Assembly: GCF_910592395.1 (NCBI RefSeq)
Contig: NC_088310.1
Coordinates: forward strand, 13,711,501 to 13,775,500
Direction of reading: 5' to 3'
Source of the DNA: Lineus longissimus
Taxonomy: Eukaryota > Nemertea > Pilidiophora > Heteronemertea > Lineidae
DNA length: 64,000 nt
The position numbers and the translations under genes are program-made. The first letter of the stretch is position 1, and each line of letters starts with the position of its first letter. The notes beneath the pieces were generated by a model that did no database searches, had not been told where the DNA came from, and was given only the letters and a program-made list of their open reading frames with translations. Of the stretch, positions 11,417 to 23,550 are shown piece after piece.

Positions 11417-12126
11417 TGAAACGGCCAGGGCAGGGGCAATTGTGCTCACCGCATAGATATTTGGTGGTTAGGAATTCATCCTGGTTAAGAAACATGCTAC
11501 TTGTATAGTAAATAGGTCAAACCAAAGTCGGTATAACATGTGATGTATCGTTACTTGGAGTAACTACCTAAAAATATCATCGAAAACAAGTAACTGATAA
11601 GTGAGATATTGCACTTTTTACCTTTTTAGTTTTGGCCTCCTGGAGGCCAAGTCGAGATTCAGATCAGACCGAAATTCGGTGTCCGAGGTAACATGATTAG
11701 GGAGTCATGTGTACCAAATTTCAAGTTGATAGCATTATCGGTTAAGAAACGTGCCATAGTTACACTCAAATGGACAATTTACGCCATTTGACCTCTGTGA
11801 CCTTGAAAATTAGGTCAAATCGAAAAACCCTTAAAATATGTGATGTATCCTTACTAGGAAAACCGACCATAAAAATTTAATCGAAAACGAGTCACTCATA
11901 AGAGATATCACACTTCTTAGGTTTCCACTTCTGGCCTCCTTGTGGCCAAGTTAAGAATCAGATCGGACTGAAATTCATTGTTAGAGGTCACCTGACCTGG
12001 GGGGTCATGCATACAAAGTTTTGAGTCCATAGCCCTAGCTTCCCACTGTTTTTGAAATAGGATACGATGGACGACGACGGACGACGGACACTGTGCTATT
12101 GTATAGACTCACCATACCGGTGAGCC
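11417..12126 (+). mobile_element. A-family element inserted in the minisatellite
   Basis: It starts at ACGGCCAGGGC..TGTGCTCACC and ends at a GACGACGGACGACGGAC tract followed by the stem ACTCACCATACCGGTGAGCC and AAAA. Inside are two modules with TTTGACCTCTGTGACCTTGA and GGCCTCCTGGAGGCCAAGT landmarks. The minisatellite reads GGATTT on the left and AAAAAGGCCGCC on the right, so an empty site is visible in neighbouring units. Confidence 0.75.
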
Positions 12127-12389
12127 AAAAAGGCCGCCAAAAATGACACATTTGTGCCGTTATCTCGATCTCTAGTGCAGATATGGACCTAATTCCAAGA
12201 CGTACCCTAGGGTTTTTGGGTCTGACCAATCAAATCGAATAGACGAAAGCGAGGCCAGATGGCCGCCATATTGGATTTCAAAATGGTCGCCAAAAATGAC
12301 AGTATTTTCCCGAAATCTATAAATCGTGGAGGTATTGGATTTCAAAATGGCGACTCTAAATATCTTGCATATCAGAACATGTTAAAGAA
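12127..12389. repeat. Minisatellite, continuation after the insertion
   Basis: The 165-bp module array continues (GGCCGCCAAAAATGACAC onward) and then decays just before the B-family element. Confidence 0.65.
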
Positions 12390-13993
12390 CAAGAGGCCCA
12401 AGGGCCTGGCGCTCAGCTGAGTTAATATCATTAATATCTTCCCGGTGTTTAGTTCATTATGCATGAAAATGACATGCTCCATGGTATTTGATATCCTTTT
12501 GCATTCACTACGGTACCAATGTTGTTGGTTGACATAATTATGCCACTGTTCGTTCCTCAATCCTGACCATAATTCGGGTGAAATCATTGTATGAAAATAT
12601 TTACCGAAACATGAAGTTTATGCCATGAATGAGGATACTCATTGTCATAGCCTCGTTCACAAGTACGAAGTATTTTCCCGCGAATATTCAAAACTGCTTG
12701 GCTCCTTGCCTGTTTGCCAGTTAAATAACATGTGACTATACACAAAATAGAAAACTTTGATGGAAATGGTAAATCAGTTTTTTATCTATCAGGGGAAACA
12801 AGCTGATGATGATCAAATAAATCATTCATGAGAAATCGTTTTGTTGCTGAAGCTTGCATGACGAAGTTAATGCTAAACCTTTTCGTGTGCTCTACTGCGC
12901 CACCGTAGTTTTCTATTTAGACCAGCGATGACGTCATTTCTGGTGATTCCCTACGTTGTCCAATGAGCGCTTTTTAAAATGTGCCATTTGGTATTGCACA
13001 GTATGCAATGTATTTTTTCAGCGCTGCCAGTTGCCGAACAGAATGCCGTAGCTCCCTCAATTTCCAATCAATTTTTATGGGAGTGACATTATTGTATTGC
13101 TTAGAATGTCTACTTTTTACTCATGAAAGAATCGTAGAACTAAAACTTAATAAGCAAACAGAATCATGCCGATTCACTGCACATACTGTGGGAATTCTCC
13201 ACTTCAAAATACATCGGCGATGTCATCGCGAACAGAGCATGCACTTCCGATATCGTTTTCACAGAAATGTGGCCAAATTTTCAAGAACTAATTTCTGAAA
13301 GTAGTCCCTAAAGACCTTATGACTACCACTGAAACGAACTGGTGATAATATCGCCTACCAGACTACTTTTTAAGCAGAAAATTGGGTACTTGATCGAGTG
13401 TCATTGAGCTCCAAGCGTAAACAACATGCGCGATGCCACCATTTTGTCTCCGCTTTGGTATTTCGTACGCCGCTTATAATGCACCTTCTCAATTAAAACC
13501 AACATAATAAGGCCTTACATCGTTGATTGAATAGGAACACCACACAAAACACAATAAAGTGGGGGTACAATCGATTACGAAGCTGAAGTGAACAGTGATT
13601 TATTCCTGGAGCTACTGCTTTTGTTGTGTAGCTGCCATGTTTTGAGAACTGGCAAATAGGAGACTTCATTGATGGCTGACGTCATCGGGCGGGAATTTGA
13701 ATCGGCAGAAATAATTAAAAGGCAGGTAGCGCCCTCTCCTGTTAAAATTTTGAACTTTTTCTCAATAAAATAGATTTTCAAGAATTTTATCTTAATATTA
13801 GAGCATATTTCGACTAATTCTGCTGCTCCTAGGCCGATATAGGCCAGTTTCCTTCATGCACTCTCGCTCGCAGGAAGTAGGTCGAATGGCGACAAATTTT
13901 GTTTTGAAAGTAGAGTTTGACCAGAAGTATCCAGAAATGCAAAATTGAAGTCTCTAGGTCTTACGGTTACAAAATGTGCACCATGGGTTTAAC

Positions 13994-14027
<34 letters not shown>

Positions 14028-14104
14028 ATGGATGGATGGACAGACGGACGCCACTGAACAACTTATTTGACAAGCTCGGCTGACTTAGTCAGCTGAGCTA
14101 AAAA
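12390..14104 (+). mobile_element. B-family element with both ends
   Basis: The left end CAAGAGGCCCAAGGGCCT contains the palindrome AGGCCC-AA-GGGCCT, followed by GGCGCTCAGCTGA. The right end is a (GGAT)n microsatellite (about 13994-14046) and then a stem of AGCTCGGCTGA..TCAGCTGAGCT with AAAAA. CTCAGCTGA near the left end is matched inversely at the right end. The body (12900-13320) is also present at 44520-44920 and 52060-53430. No open reading frame of note was seen. Confidence 0.8.
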
Positions 14105-14700
14105 TCATCGATTGCAATAATTTTTTCATGTTTATTAACCGACTGAATTCTATCATACATGTTAACTACCAACAGCAAATATCAAAGTTTCAACTTATCA
14201 CGGAATCTACTGTTATATCGTTATCGACAGATACAACATCTTACACCATATTTAACAATTTTGAACTAAGTACATTGCATAATTATCATAAATTCTATCA
14301 TCATATCACCAGAGTCACACCAAACTTTGAGAGATTTTTCTGAATTTTTGATATGGAAAAAGGCACAGGAAGTGCCATTTTGAAATAAAAGATGGTGGCC
14401 GCAATTTTGTGGTATTTGGTGGGTATGGCTCAGGAAGCTGGGTATAGGCATTGAAATCGAGCAATTACCTATGATAATTCTCAGGATATAGGCTAAAACG
14501 GATTTTTCCTGCGGCCAGATATTTCAGAAAGAGTGTCATTTTGGCACCCATTTTAAAATCCAAGATGGCGGCCGTTACAGAGTCAACAGGTGGTTTTTAA
14601 CTCCTGACGTCATTATAAAGCACTCCTGAAATTTTCAAAAGCTGTACCCAAAAGACGCACATAAAGCCACTTTTGCAACAAAGGCCAGCTGATATATTAG
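14105..14700 (-). repeat. Inverted copy of the 165-bp minisatellite
   Basis: Read on the minus strand, this region repeats the landmarks at 10700-11120: CTGAAATTTTCA near 14620 pairs with TGAAAATTTCAGGAG near 10745, and the GGCCGCC, CGTTTTAGCCTATATC and CCAGCTTCCTGAGCC segments follow in order. The B element therefore sits between two inverted arms of the same satellite. Confidence 0.65.
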
Positions 14701-15665
14701 ACCCAAATTGAACTCTATTCTTCCAACAGGAAGCAAGATAGCCTTTTTAATTAAAGCCGTCTCGCATGCTGAATGTAGGTCAAATCACGCTGATTTTCGG
14801 TTTCTGATCAGAGAAAAATATATCCCTCAACATGACATCTGACAATTGACCTAAATTGGGTCAACTTGTACAGATGCAAAATAGGAGTCTACATATAAAA
14901 TTTGAAGAATCTGTGACAAATAGTAGTGAAACGTTCCACCTTCAGTGAAATTTTAGAGTTTGACCTTTTTGACCTTGGAAACTAGGTCAAGGTCAAAATG
15001 TTATAAGCACTATGTTAAGCTCAATCATATCAATCAATGATGCACATTTGAAGATCACATAGTGAAGGTTTCTTGAAATAATATGACCGACGTTGAGTTT
15101 TATGACCTGATCTACCTGAAAAGTAGGTCACGTTGACCTGAATTGTTCTTAATATGTACAGATGCCCAATAGGTGTCTCCATTTCCAATCTTTAGAGCCT
15201 AGGACAATTAATGATGAAACGTGCCACCTTTGCTGAAATTCTAGAGTTTGACCTCTGTGACCTTCAAAGGTGGTCAACTCAAAAACCCGTAAATGATGTC
15301 GTGAAGTCTCATCTGAAGTACTGACAGTAAAAATCAACATTCATGAGATATTGACAAAATAAGGTTTTCAAAGATGCCCGCCTGGAGCCCCCCAAAAAAA
15401 GTCAAATGATGATGATTTTTTGTAAGTTAAGTTGTCATACCACACGTTTCAACTTTCTATATTCAACAGTGAGCAAAAGTGCCACCATTGTTGACAGACG
15501 ACGGAGTGGCGATAAACGGACGACGGATAGGCCTAAGACATGATGACATAAGCTGGATGCAGATTTTGGATGCTGGACGCTGGAAGCCAAGTATTGCATC
15601 ATTGGATTGCATCACCTGCATACAATAAATCTCGCCTCCAGTAATATTAACCACAGTGAGCCATA
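14701..15665 (+). mobile_element. A-family element, decayed
   Basis: TGACCTCTGTGACCTT-type modules occur at about 14950, 15070 and 15245, followed by GACGGACGACGGA-like DNA at about 15495-15530 and an end with ACAGTGAGCC near 15662. The 5' palindrome was not recognised. The same modules recur at 23030-23550 and 34900-35457. Confidence 0.55.
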
Positions 15666-15912
15666 TCGCATTGACGGAACGTACTGGGCTGGACAGTTTG
15701 GGACATTTAGTTCTGTATCAGAGGTCACTTGTTTAAAAAGTAACTGTATCTGAGGTCATCCATTGAGGGGTTAATGCAGGCGAAGTGGTGTACATTGGTT
15801 ATGTCACACAACCCTAATTTTCTTGGCGTCAGGTATGCTACTAGAGAACAACCATAGAGACAGTGAAACGACACGAACCCACCACATTACATGCAAAAAG
15901 AGTATTACCAAC

Positions 15913-16028
15913 CTTCAAGATACTTCTGATGATGTTCAAGTACAATCTCTTGCAGTTTCCCAAGTTTTGGGTGGCCAGACACAAATGGCTTGCCTGGTTG
16001 AGACTGAGTAGACATGGATGACAGAGGC
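15913..16028 (-). CDS. FANCM: FANCM exon: linker before helicase lobe 2
   Basis: This 116-nt exon has acceptor TTTCTCTTGCAG (ending at 16029) and donor GAAG|GTTGGT at 15912. It encodes a short linker with FVSGHPKLGKLQEIVLEH. In animal FANCM a similar HPKL..L..V motif precedes lobe 2. It enters one base from the end of an Ala codon, fitting the donor of the upstream exon, and leaves after one base of the Glu codon completed at 9199. The phases on both sides therefore support this exon even though it is short. An alternative donor 4 bp downstream (GTAATA) would break the frame. Confidence 0.88.
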
Positions 16029-16489
16029 CTGCAAGAGAAAATGACTTAAAATGAAGTTCGCACCTGTGGTCAGTGACTGGATGATATTATTGTTACTGAC
16101 TGACAATCATTGACTGATCACCCGACACGGCGTTAAGAACCGAGGATGATACAAACCGACCCAAACCGGGAAAAAGATGGTGGGCCGCATCCTCACCAAT
16201 GATGTGATGCTGGGCGGGCGGGCGGGGCAAACATAAATTTTAATCAAAACACAGGGATATTTTGGCCGTTATTGTACATATCACGCAAATTTTATTTGTG
16301 GACTCACTCAAAACAAATATATGAGATAAAATAATTTTGTTCACAAAAAAGAAGCAAAAATTGCAAGGCGCAATGACTGCGTTGGTCACTCTAGAACATT
16401 CTCTGACAGAGAGTGGAGATGCAACTAATCAATATGCAAATAAACACCTGTTTCTTATCATTATGATGCATACCTCGGAGTAATCAACC

Positions 16490-16920
16490 TTTAGTTTGGT
16501 TGTTCTACATGCTACATGTATAGTATAAAGGTCAAACCAAAGTTGGTATGACATGTGATGTATCGTTGCTTGTATTACCATCCATAAAAATCACGAAAAC
16601 AAGTCACTAATAAGCGACATATCGCACTTTTTACCTTTTTAATTTTTGGCCTCCTGGTGGCCAAGTCGAGAATCAGATCAGATCGAAATTCAGTGTCAGT
16701 GGTTATATAATGTAGGGAGTCATGTGCACCAAATTTCAAGTACATAGCTTTAGCGGTTAAGAAAAGGTGCTAAAGTGACACTCAAAACGCCAGTTTATGC
16801 CATTTGACCTCTGTGACCTTGAAAATTAGGTCAAATCAAAAACCTGTACGATATGATATGTATCCTTGCTAGGAGAACCCTACTGTTAAATATTTATCGA
16901 AAAACGAGTTACTTATAAGA
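16490..16920 (+). mobile_element. A-family element, left part
   Basis: It carries the A-family landmarks CATGCTACATGTATAGTATA, GACATGTGATGTATCGTTG and TTTGACCTCTGTGACCTTGA. It is cut at TTATAAGAG (about 16920) by a 2.05-kb insertion and resumes at about 18969 with ATATCACACTTTTTAGG, which is the uninterrupted order in other copies. Confidence 0.7.
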
Positions 16921-18968
16921 GGGACAAGCCTACAGGCGAATATGGGTCGTCGCGTTGACGCCAGAACGTCCCCAAAGTTTGGAAATGTTGTTCTTAATTC
17001 CTCCGGGTTGGGGTACCTATGGCTTGATCAAATGAATATTAATGTGGATAACTGGAAAATATTATACTCTAATGCCCAGTAAAGGATTAGAGATATTTGT
17101 CAACATGAAATTTTTGGTGAAATCGCAACAAATAAAAAACTCGATGTATAGTAATCTTATGTTTTCATTTGAAATTCAAACATATTTAAATGATATTAAA
17201 TCAGTGAAACACAGGGCTTGTATCACAAAATTAATGCTGGAAGCCCATTGTAAGAATCAAAACTGGGAGACACTGTAGTCTAAGAAAGTGTGAGGTTTGC
17301 AAGTCAGGGGAGGTTGAGGATGATTTTCACTTCCTTGCGGTGTGCCCTAAATATGCGTCAAAACAGCAAAACTCATTGCAGTTGTAATAGAAGTGATCTC
17401 CATTTTCTGTCTCTGTCGGATCTGACTACAATTTTTCTGAAAAATCCTTCACCTCCCTCTGCTGCGATTATCAACGAGTTCTTTAAACTGCGTAACTCTA
17501 TATTGTCCTGATTTCCATTATTATGTTTTTGTCTTTAAATATTTGTGATCTTATTTTGTATACCCTGTAACTTTATATTGTATATTTTGTAATTATTTTA
17601 TGTAACCGTTGGCCCCTAGTGGGCGTTTTATAGTCTGGGCTCCTGACCTCACTCTCGCTGTCGTAGGTCAGGCAATAACAAAAATCTATAAATAGAACAA
17701 TAGCTTAAACCACCATTTCCACAAAAATTCTTATGCCTAATTTTTTTTAATATTATAAACAACCTATCCTGCAAAAACCAACGCAATCGTTCAAGGTTTA
17801 GCGTCCCAAATCGTACTTTTGCGAAAATGACAATATCGCTAAAAGTGACGTCATTATATGGGGAAACCCCTTTGTCTGAAACATAAAATAACCGTAATCG
17901 CACATTTTAAGAGTAATTCCGGTATTTCTACAGTGTAGAATGATCTGTTCAATAATAGTGCATAATCCTAGGACAGATACAGCGCTCAATTCGACCGTAA
18001 AACGATAATTGGCTCGGGAAATTACAACAATGGCTGAATCTAAAAATAACACTCCTCTTTTCTGCCTATTTGTAGACGGTTGTTGTTACCTGACCCGATC
18101 CTAAACCCTACCAAAAGCCCGGAGATCGAGGTCAGAGAACCAGACTATTTAGCGTTTTAGAGTAATAAAGAATTTGAATTTGAATTTGAATTTTTCCACT
18201 GCTGTACCTTATTATCATAATTATTCCCACGTGATTAGCTGCTCGGTGTTGACGAGCAAGTGACAGTCCTCATTTGCATGTACATTAATGTCATTATTTT
18301 GGCTGACGCGATCCTGTAAAGTTGTGCGTAATTTCTAATTTCTCGGCAAATACTTGATTGATTTCGTTGAAATTTGAGAGTATTACAGATTAGATTACTG
18401 CTTACATTGGGTCTTCGTAGTTTCTTCATACATCATCGATAAAGACACGTAGCTTTGTGAAGAAACTCACCATACTGCTCGCTGGCCAGCACAACATTCC
18501 TGCATGCTACGTATACACGCTCATCAATTTTGAGCTCCCAATTAATAATTTTATTCATTTCGCATTTTACATGAGACGAAGGACTTAATGAACAAGATAA
18601 CGAACTTTAATGAAAACTTAAGTTTTATTACAATAGGACAAATACTGGCAACGCAATTTGCATTTCAATTCAACAACTGCCGAGCATCCTCGGGCTAAAA
18701 CTATCTTCATTCATAGTCAATCTCGCCATTTAGCTAAACGGACCTGAAACAAATCGATTCAGCGTCTACACTTTTACTCCGATTTGTCTCAAAATTGGTG
18801 ACAAAGAGGCTGAATGTACTGCAAACAATTCCTCGGAACCAAATTTAAAAAAAAATGATTTTAAAGATATTTTTTAGTGTAAAATGCCCGTTGCTAGGCA
18901 TGGTTGCTAGGCACATGCTGCCACAAACATAATGACAGAACCTGACAATAAGGGTCTGCTCTCGCGAC
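16921..18968 (+). mobile_element. Insert carrying a decayed LINE 3' end
   Basis: The insert splits an A element. At 17284-17350 it encodes RKCEVCKSGEVEDDFHFLAV, the C-terminal Cys/His motif that follows LINE reverse transcriptases. The upstream frame (17042-17278) holds more of the RT C-terminal region but is out of frame, so the gene is dead. A (GAATTT)n tail at about 18169-18192 looks like a LINE 3' end. Short inverted matches GGGTCGTCGCG (near 16942) and CGCGACGACC (near 18958) lie close to the insert ends, so the whole insert may be composite. Within it, 17620-18165 has inverted ends (TAGTCTGG..GACCTC) suggesting a MITE. Confidence 0.65.
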
Positions 18969-19436
18969 GACCAATATCACACTTTTTAGGTTTCCACTTC
19001 TGGCCCCCTGGTGGCAAAGTCAAGAATCAGACTGGTCGAAATTCAGGGCCAAAGGTCTTCGGGGTTATTTGTGACCTCTGTCACCTTGAAAATTAGGTCA
19101 AATCAAAAACCTGTATGATATGTGATGTATCCTTGCTAGGAGAGCCCTACTGTTAAATTGTTATCAAAAAACGAGTTACTCATATTAAAGAGGGATATCA
19201 CACTTTAGGTTTCCACTTCTGGCCTCTTGCTGGTCAAGTCAAGAATCAGATTGGTCGAAATGCAGTCCCAAAGGTCTTCGGAGTCATTTGCTCAAAGTCT
19301 AAAGTTCATAGCTTTAGCGGTTAAGAAATGTGCCACTATTTTCGAAATAGGTTAAGACGGGCGACGATGACGACGACGGACGATGGACGGCGATGGACAC
19401 TGCGGTGTTGTGTAGACTCCCCTAACGTGAGCCAAA
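18969..19436 (+). mobile_element. A-family element, right part
   Basis: This continues the copy cut at 16920. It has two more CTGTGACCTTGA/GGTCAAGTCAAGAATCAG modules, then a GACGACGGACGATGG tract and the end CTCCCCTAACGTGAGCCAAAAA. Confidence 0.7.
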
Positions 19437-19559
19437 AACGGTAAGATAAAGGCCCTTTTTTAATCTGCCACACGTCCTTTTCACCAGTAGTTTTTCCGCA
19501 AACTTCATCAGTCATTCTGTTGTGTGATGACTCGACCAGACCCCGGTCAGTGCTGGTCA

Positions 19560-19811
19560 TTGCAATCACGACACGATGGAATCCGGCGAGAGTATTGATG
19601 AGGAACCGAACCTAACCAGCGATACAAGAACTGGAGAAAATCAATACACAAACCAATCGACTCCGAACTACAAATATTATGACACGGACCACGGTGCAGT
19701 CTGTGATTTGTCAGTTCGTCGTTGTGTCGTACTCTAAAGAATATCATTATGGACCGATTGGGAACCGTTTAGAATACGGTATGATGCGATACATACTTGT
19801 TGACCTGGCTG
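19560..19811 (+). repeat. D-family dispersed repeat, copy 1
   Basis: This is about 250 bp, matched in opposite orientation at 56405-56668. Shared landmarks are GAATCCGGCGAGAGTATTGA, CAGTCTGTGATTTGTCAGTT and a common end ATACTTGTTGACCTGGCTG. A 53-codon plus-strand frame starting at 19576 is open but not convincing as a gene. Confidence 0.65.
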
Positions 19812-19940
19812 TATTTGAAAACAATGCTCAAATTACGTCACACCTAGTGCATCAGAAGGAAATTCTAATTTTTTAAGGGACTATTTTTCTGTACAAGCTT
19901 GACCGGACTTTTAATTATCATACATCATTTAAAAACTTAC

Positions 19941-20164
19941 GCATTGCTTGGATGAAATTTCGCTTTGAGTTCTTCCAGAATACTACAAAAGTCTGCATTT
20001 CTGAGGAGTTCATGTCTTGATCTACCAAATCCTTTTTCTCCACTAGCAATCCCCTCTAAGAAACTATACAACGGCTTAAGACCATGCAGTTGCAAAAGTT
20101 CATATCCATGGTAGAGAGAGATACACATTGCGAAGTCACCTTCGACCATCCCATACTGACTTTG
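19941..20164 (-). CDS. FANCM: FANCM exon: helicase insert region
   Basis: This 224-nt exon has acceptor TGTATCTTTTCAG (ending at 20165) and donor GC|GTAAGT at 19940. It encodes GMVEGDFAMCISLYHGYELL, then LYSFLEG and NADFCSILEEL, which I recognise as the FANCM insert region between the two RecA-like lobes. In related archaeal Hef this part contributes to branched-DNA binding. It starts in phase 0, matching the donor of 25490-25621. It ends after two bases of an Ala codon, matching 16028. The upstream intron carries the short MITE at 20291-20468. Confidence 0.92.
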
Positions 20165-20290
20165 CTGAAAAGATACATTACAGGATGTCATTTACATGAA
20201 GAGTGAGTTATATTCATATTTATAATAAATTTACCTTCTGCCACCCATACTGACTTCACTGAAAAAACATACAATCCAGGATGTCATTTA

Positions 20291-20468
20291 CAGTAGAACC
20301 TCTTTATTAAGGACACCCTCGGGACTGACAAGTGCTGTCCTCAATAGAGAGGTGTCCTGATTAGAGAGGTCAAATTGAATAGAATGTGCCAATTCGGGAC
20401 CAAAACTAGTGTCCTATATAGAGAGGTTGTCCTTAATAGAGAGGTGTCCGCTAACGGAGGTTCCACTG
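20291..20468. mobile_element. 178-bp MITE with TA target duplication
   Basis: Terminal inverted repeats CAGTAGAACCTC at 20291 and GAGGTTCCACTG ending at 20468 are flanked by TA on both sides (20289-20290 and 20469-20470). The inverted match continues imperfectly inward (GGACACC/GGTGTCC). TA duplication and CAGT ends fit the Tc1/mariner superfamily. A related relic lies inside the B elements (near 6000, 29350, 42770 and 51810). Confidence 0.85.
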
Positions 20469-20892
20469 TATATGAAAAAGGAGTTATATTCATATTTATC
20501 ATGAATTTAAGTTCATAATTGTACATGAACTGAAATGTTGGTGGGCCATTGTGCGCCAGTTGACTATCAAATTTGAACGAAATGAATCTGAATGGATAGA
20601 AATGACACAAAATCAATCTGTTCCAAAAGCTGGAAATGTTTTGTGATACAAGAACAACATCGAGAACATGGGTAGATCCCACTGACTGAACGAAGGAAGT
20701 TGTGTAGCACTGCTCAGAGGCAAATCAAGATCAGGTTGCACTCTTTTAACGGCTAGTACACCATCCCTGAAATACTGGGAAAAAATCTGTATTTGACGAG
20801 ATGCAACCAACCAGAACAGATTTACAAGTTGATAGTTGCGAAGGGGAAAGGCCCACGGCCACTTCAGCACATGATCATCAAAATCAGAAGAA

Positions 20893-23550
20893 ATGAAATG
20901 GCCAGGGCCATTGTGCTCACCTGTCGATATGAAAGGGAGAGTATGAGGAAGAACTTGTCATTGTTAGGGGTTAATCATGCAATAGTTGTGGGATGGTGTG
21001 GTTTGTCTTGAAAAAGTGGAGTTAGTCGTATTGTTTTCCGCGTGCACATGTTACTGACGTTGGAATAAGTGAATCGTTATTTGTGGGAGAAGCTGAGAGA
21101 TGTTTTACTGGCCAATTAAGACGGGTTTACATGTGTCTTAGCTATTCAGTGACTATTGAAAATAAACAGCGCATTTACATTTTGTAAAACCTGCTGTCAT
21201 TGGCCGAAATTTCAAATGAATGGGATGTACCTGTGGAATTGCGTGTGATTACGCTATCTTGAAAGGAGTATTTATCCTCGGCTTGCGATTAGAGAGAAAT
21301 GTTGAAAAATATGATACAAGAACAATTGAAGCAAGGAATGCACAGTATAGAATATGATGTACTGAGTAACTAGGTAGCAGTTCGTATTCATTTTTGAGAC
21401 AATAACATAGTTACAAGACAGCCCTTTAGTCGGATTCATAAGTAAATGTCACTGCCCTTTTGGGCCGCTGCGCAAAAACTACTGGGCCGATTTCTTCAAA
21501 GTTTGGTTTTTCTTGAATCTAATTTCGGGACCCAAGAGGATTTTCATATTTCAGTAACCATGGTTACGAAATAATTTTTTTTGTATGTATTGGTGTACAT
21601 TGACGTAGTGTATTGATTTTGACATTTTCTCCTCTGTACTGCTAATTTCTGGATGCATTTTGCTGAAATGTTCAGGTTAATTTTTTTTTCGTGTGTATCT
21701 TTAAAGCTGCCAAGTTTCATTTAGAACTATCCATCAAAAAAAATCGGGCCCTCCAGATTCCCCCAAAAATGGCCAAAGGGCTCCAAAGTTGACAATTTTT
21801 TTCTTTATAATTTGCAAATCTCTAACCTGGAAATTGTGTTGGGTCCCGAAATTAAATTCAAGAAAAACCAAACTTTGAAGAAATCAGCCCAATAGTTTTT
21901 GCACAACGACCCAAAGGGCAGTCAGTGACATTTACTTATAAATCAGACTATAGGCCTAACTATAAAAGCACTGATGACAGCTACGCTACACTTTCATCAT
22001 TATCATCATCTACTTTAGTCAACCAGCTCAGATGACCTTTCTTGGGGCAGTGATCGGTAACGGTGAACTCCTTCTGACCCAACAGGCAAATGTTTACATT
22101 TGTGTCTCCGTGTATCATGGATTCATGTGTATACTAAAAACACCGTTGTTGTGTTGACACACTGACTGACTCCGACTGTGTACATTTCTACAGCGACGAA
22201 AAACGATCACAAAAATGGTTCTTTTTAAGCACTCGTGACATGTTTACAAAAATTAAAGCAAGTGTTTTTAGTAGAGGTTTACCTAATGAGTAGCGTCTGG
22301 GTGATTATAAACAATTAACTTGTGTTTAAAAGCCCACATTGTAACGAAAGGTTCCAGCTTGACGCTAATCTCCACTGACGGCAGCCGCCACTTTGCCATA
22401 CTCTCGAAACTTAGGGATCGTCAAATGCAATGGAAATCACATAATTTCTGACACACACTGCTACAATTCATCATTTTATTGTTCTTTCACAGTATTATTA
22501 CGCCACCCCGATTCGCAAGGCAGCTTGTACCAACTGGCTCTGCATTGACTATCCCCATTCCAAGCCGAAGAACAGTGTGACAAGTTTCTCATTTTACCTT
22601 CCAATCACAGTCAAAATTTTCTAAAACACCCGGCAATGAGGACAAACTAATAATCTCAAACCAATCACAGGAATATAATCAACCTACGACCTCATCCAAA
22701 GAGCGGATGATTAAGTTTTAGCATTGATTCAAGGTGATTTAATTCCTTCTTCGTCTCGCTTCAAATTCATAAAATGGCTGTCTTCCATACTTGCAGTATG
22801 CAGATCTAGTGGCGCAGTACAACACTGCGCATCTGGGATACCCCGACGGATTGCCTCGAACCGCGAAATTCAAAACTGCTGGCAATGTGCCAACTGACAT
22901 TTTTGCACAATACCGCCACCTAGTGTTATGAAACGAAATTATTCTATTTAATATCGAAACCTCTATATCAGGTCGACCTCTTAAACTTCATTTCAAACTT
23001 CAATCTGCTGGAATAAAGAAAATGGGCTTTTTTAACCTTGACCTACTTATACCTGAATAGTAGGTCACACTGACCTAAATCTGTGTCAACATGTAGAGAT
23101 GCCCAATAGGTGTCTACATATTAAATTTAGAGAGTATATGACCAATAGCAAAAAAAAGTGCCATGATCAAAGACATTTTAGAGTTCGACCTCTGTGACCT
23201 TGAAATGAAGGTCAAATCAAAAACCTGTGTGATATGTGATGTACCTTTATTAGATACACCCACCATAAAATTTTCATCGCTCTAGCTTTAACCATAAGCT
23301 TCAAAATGACAAAAATAGGTTTTCAAAGAGCACCCCCTATATGGCAGACCAGCAGTCAAATTTTGCTGATTTTCATTCTGAATGAAGGTCTTGCCTAGGG
23401 GTACCCACATACCAAGAATGAACTTTCTGGATCAAGCGGTTAAGAAACGTGCCACGATTTTGTCAAAAGTTAACGACGGACGACGAGGACGACGACGACG
23501 GACGCCAGACGCCGCGGTATCGTATTAGCTCACCTGACAGGTGAGCTAAA
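20893..23550 (+). mobile_element. A-family element with nested insertions
   Basis: The left end ATGGCCAGGGCCAT followed by TGTGCTCACC is at about 20898-20920. The right end is a GACGACGACGACGGAC tract and the stem TTAGCTCACCTGACAGGTGAGCTAA at about 23524-23548. TGACCTCTGTGACCTTGAAA modules lie in the last 550 bp. The 2.1 kb between the ends is filled with other repeats, including the fold-back at 21427-21951 and a repeat (22330-22930) related to 36770-36850. Whether both ends belong to one insertion is inferred. Confidence 0.55.
21427..21951. mobile_element. Long-arm fold-back element
   Basis: About 110-bp arms are reverse complements: left 21427-21540 (TCAAAGTTTGGTTTTTCTTG and ATTTCGGGACCC) and right 21838-21951 (GGGTCCCGAAAT and AAGAAAAACCAAACTTTGA). 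The element is about 525 bp without coding capacity. TA adjoins both ends, which may be the target duplication. Confidence 0.8.

Noticed and set aside
18895-18925. GTTGCTAGGCATGGTTGCTAGGCAC as an RFX X-box promoter site
   Set aside because: A tandem 13-mer within an inserted element with no gene start nearby; the match to the X-box is partial.
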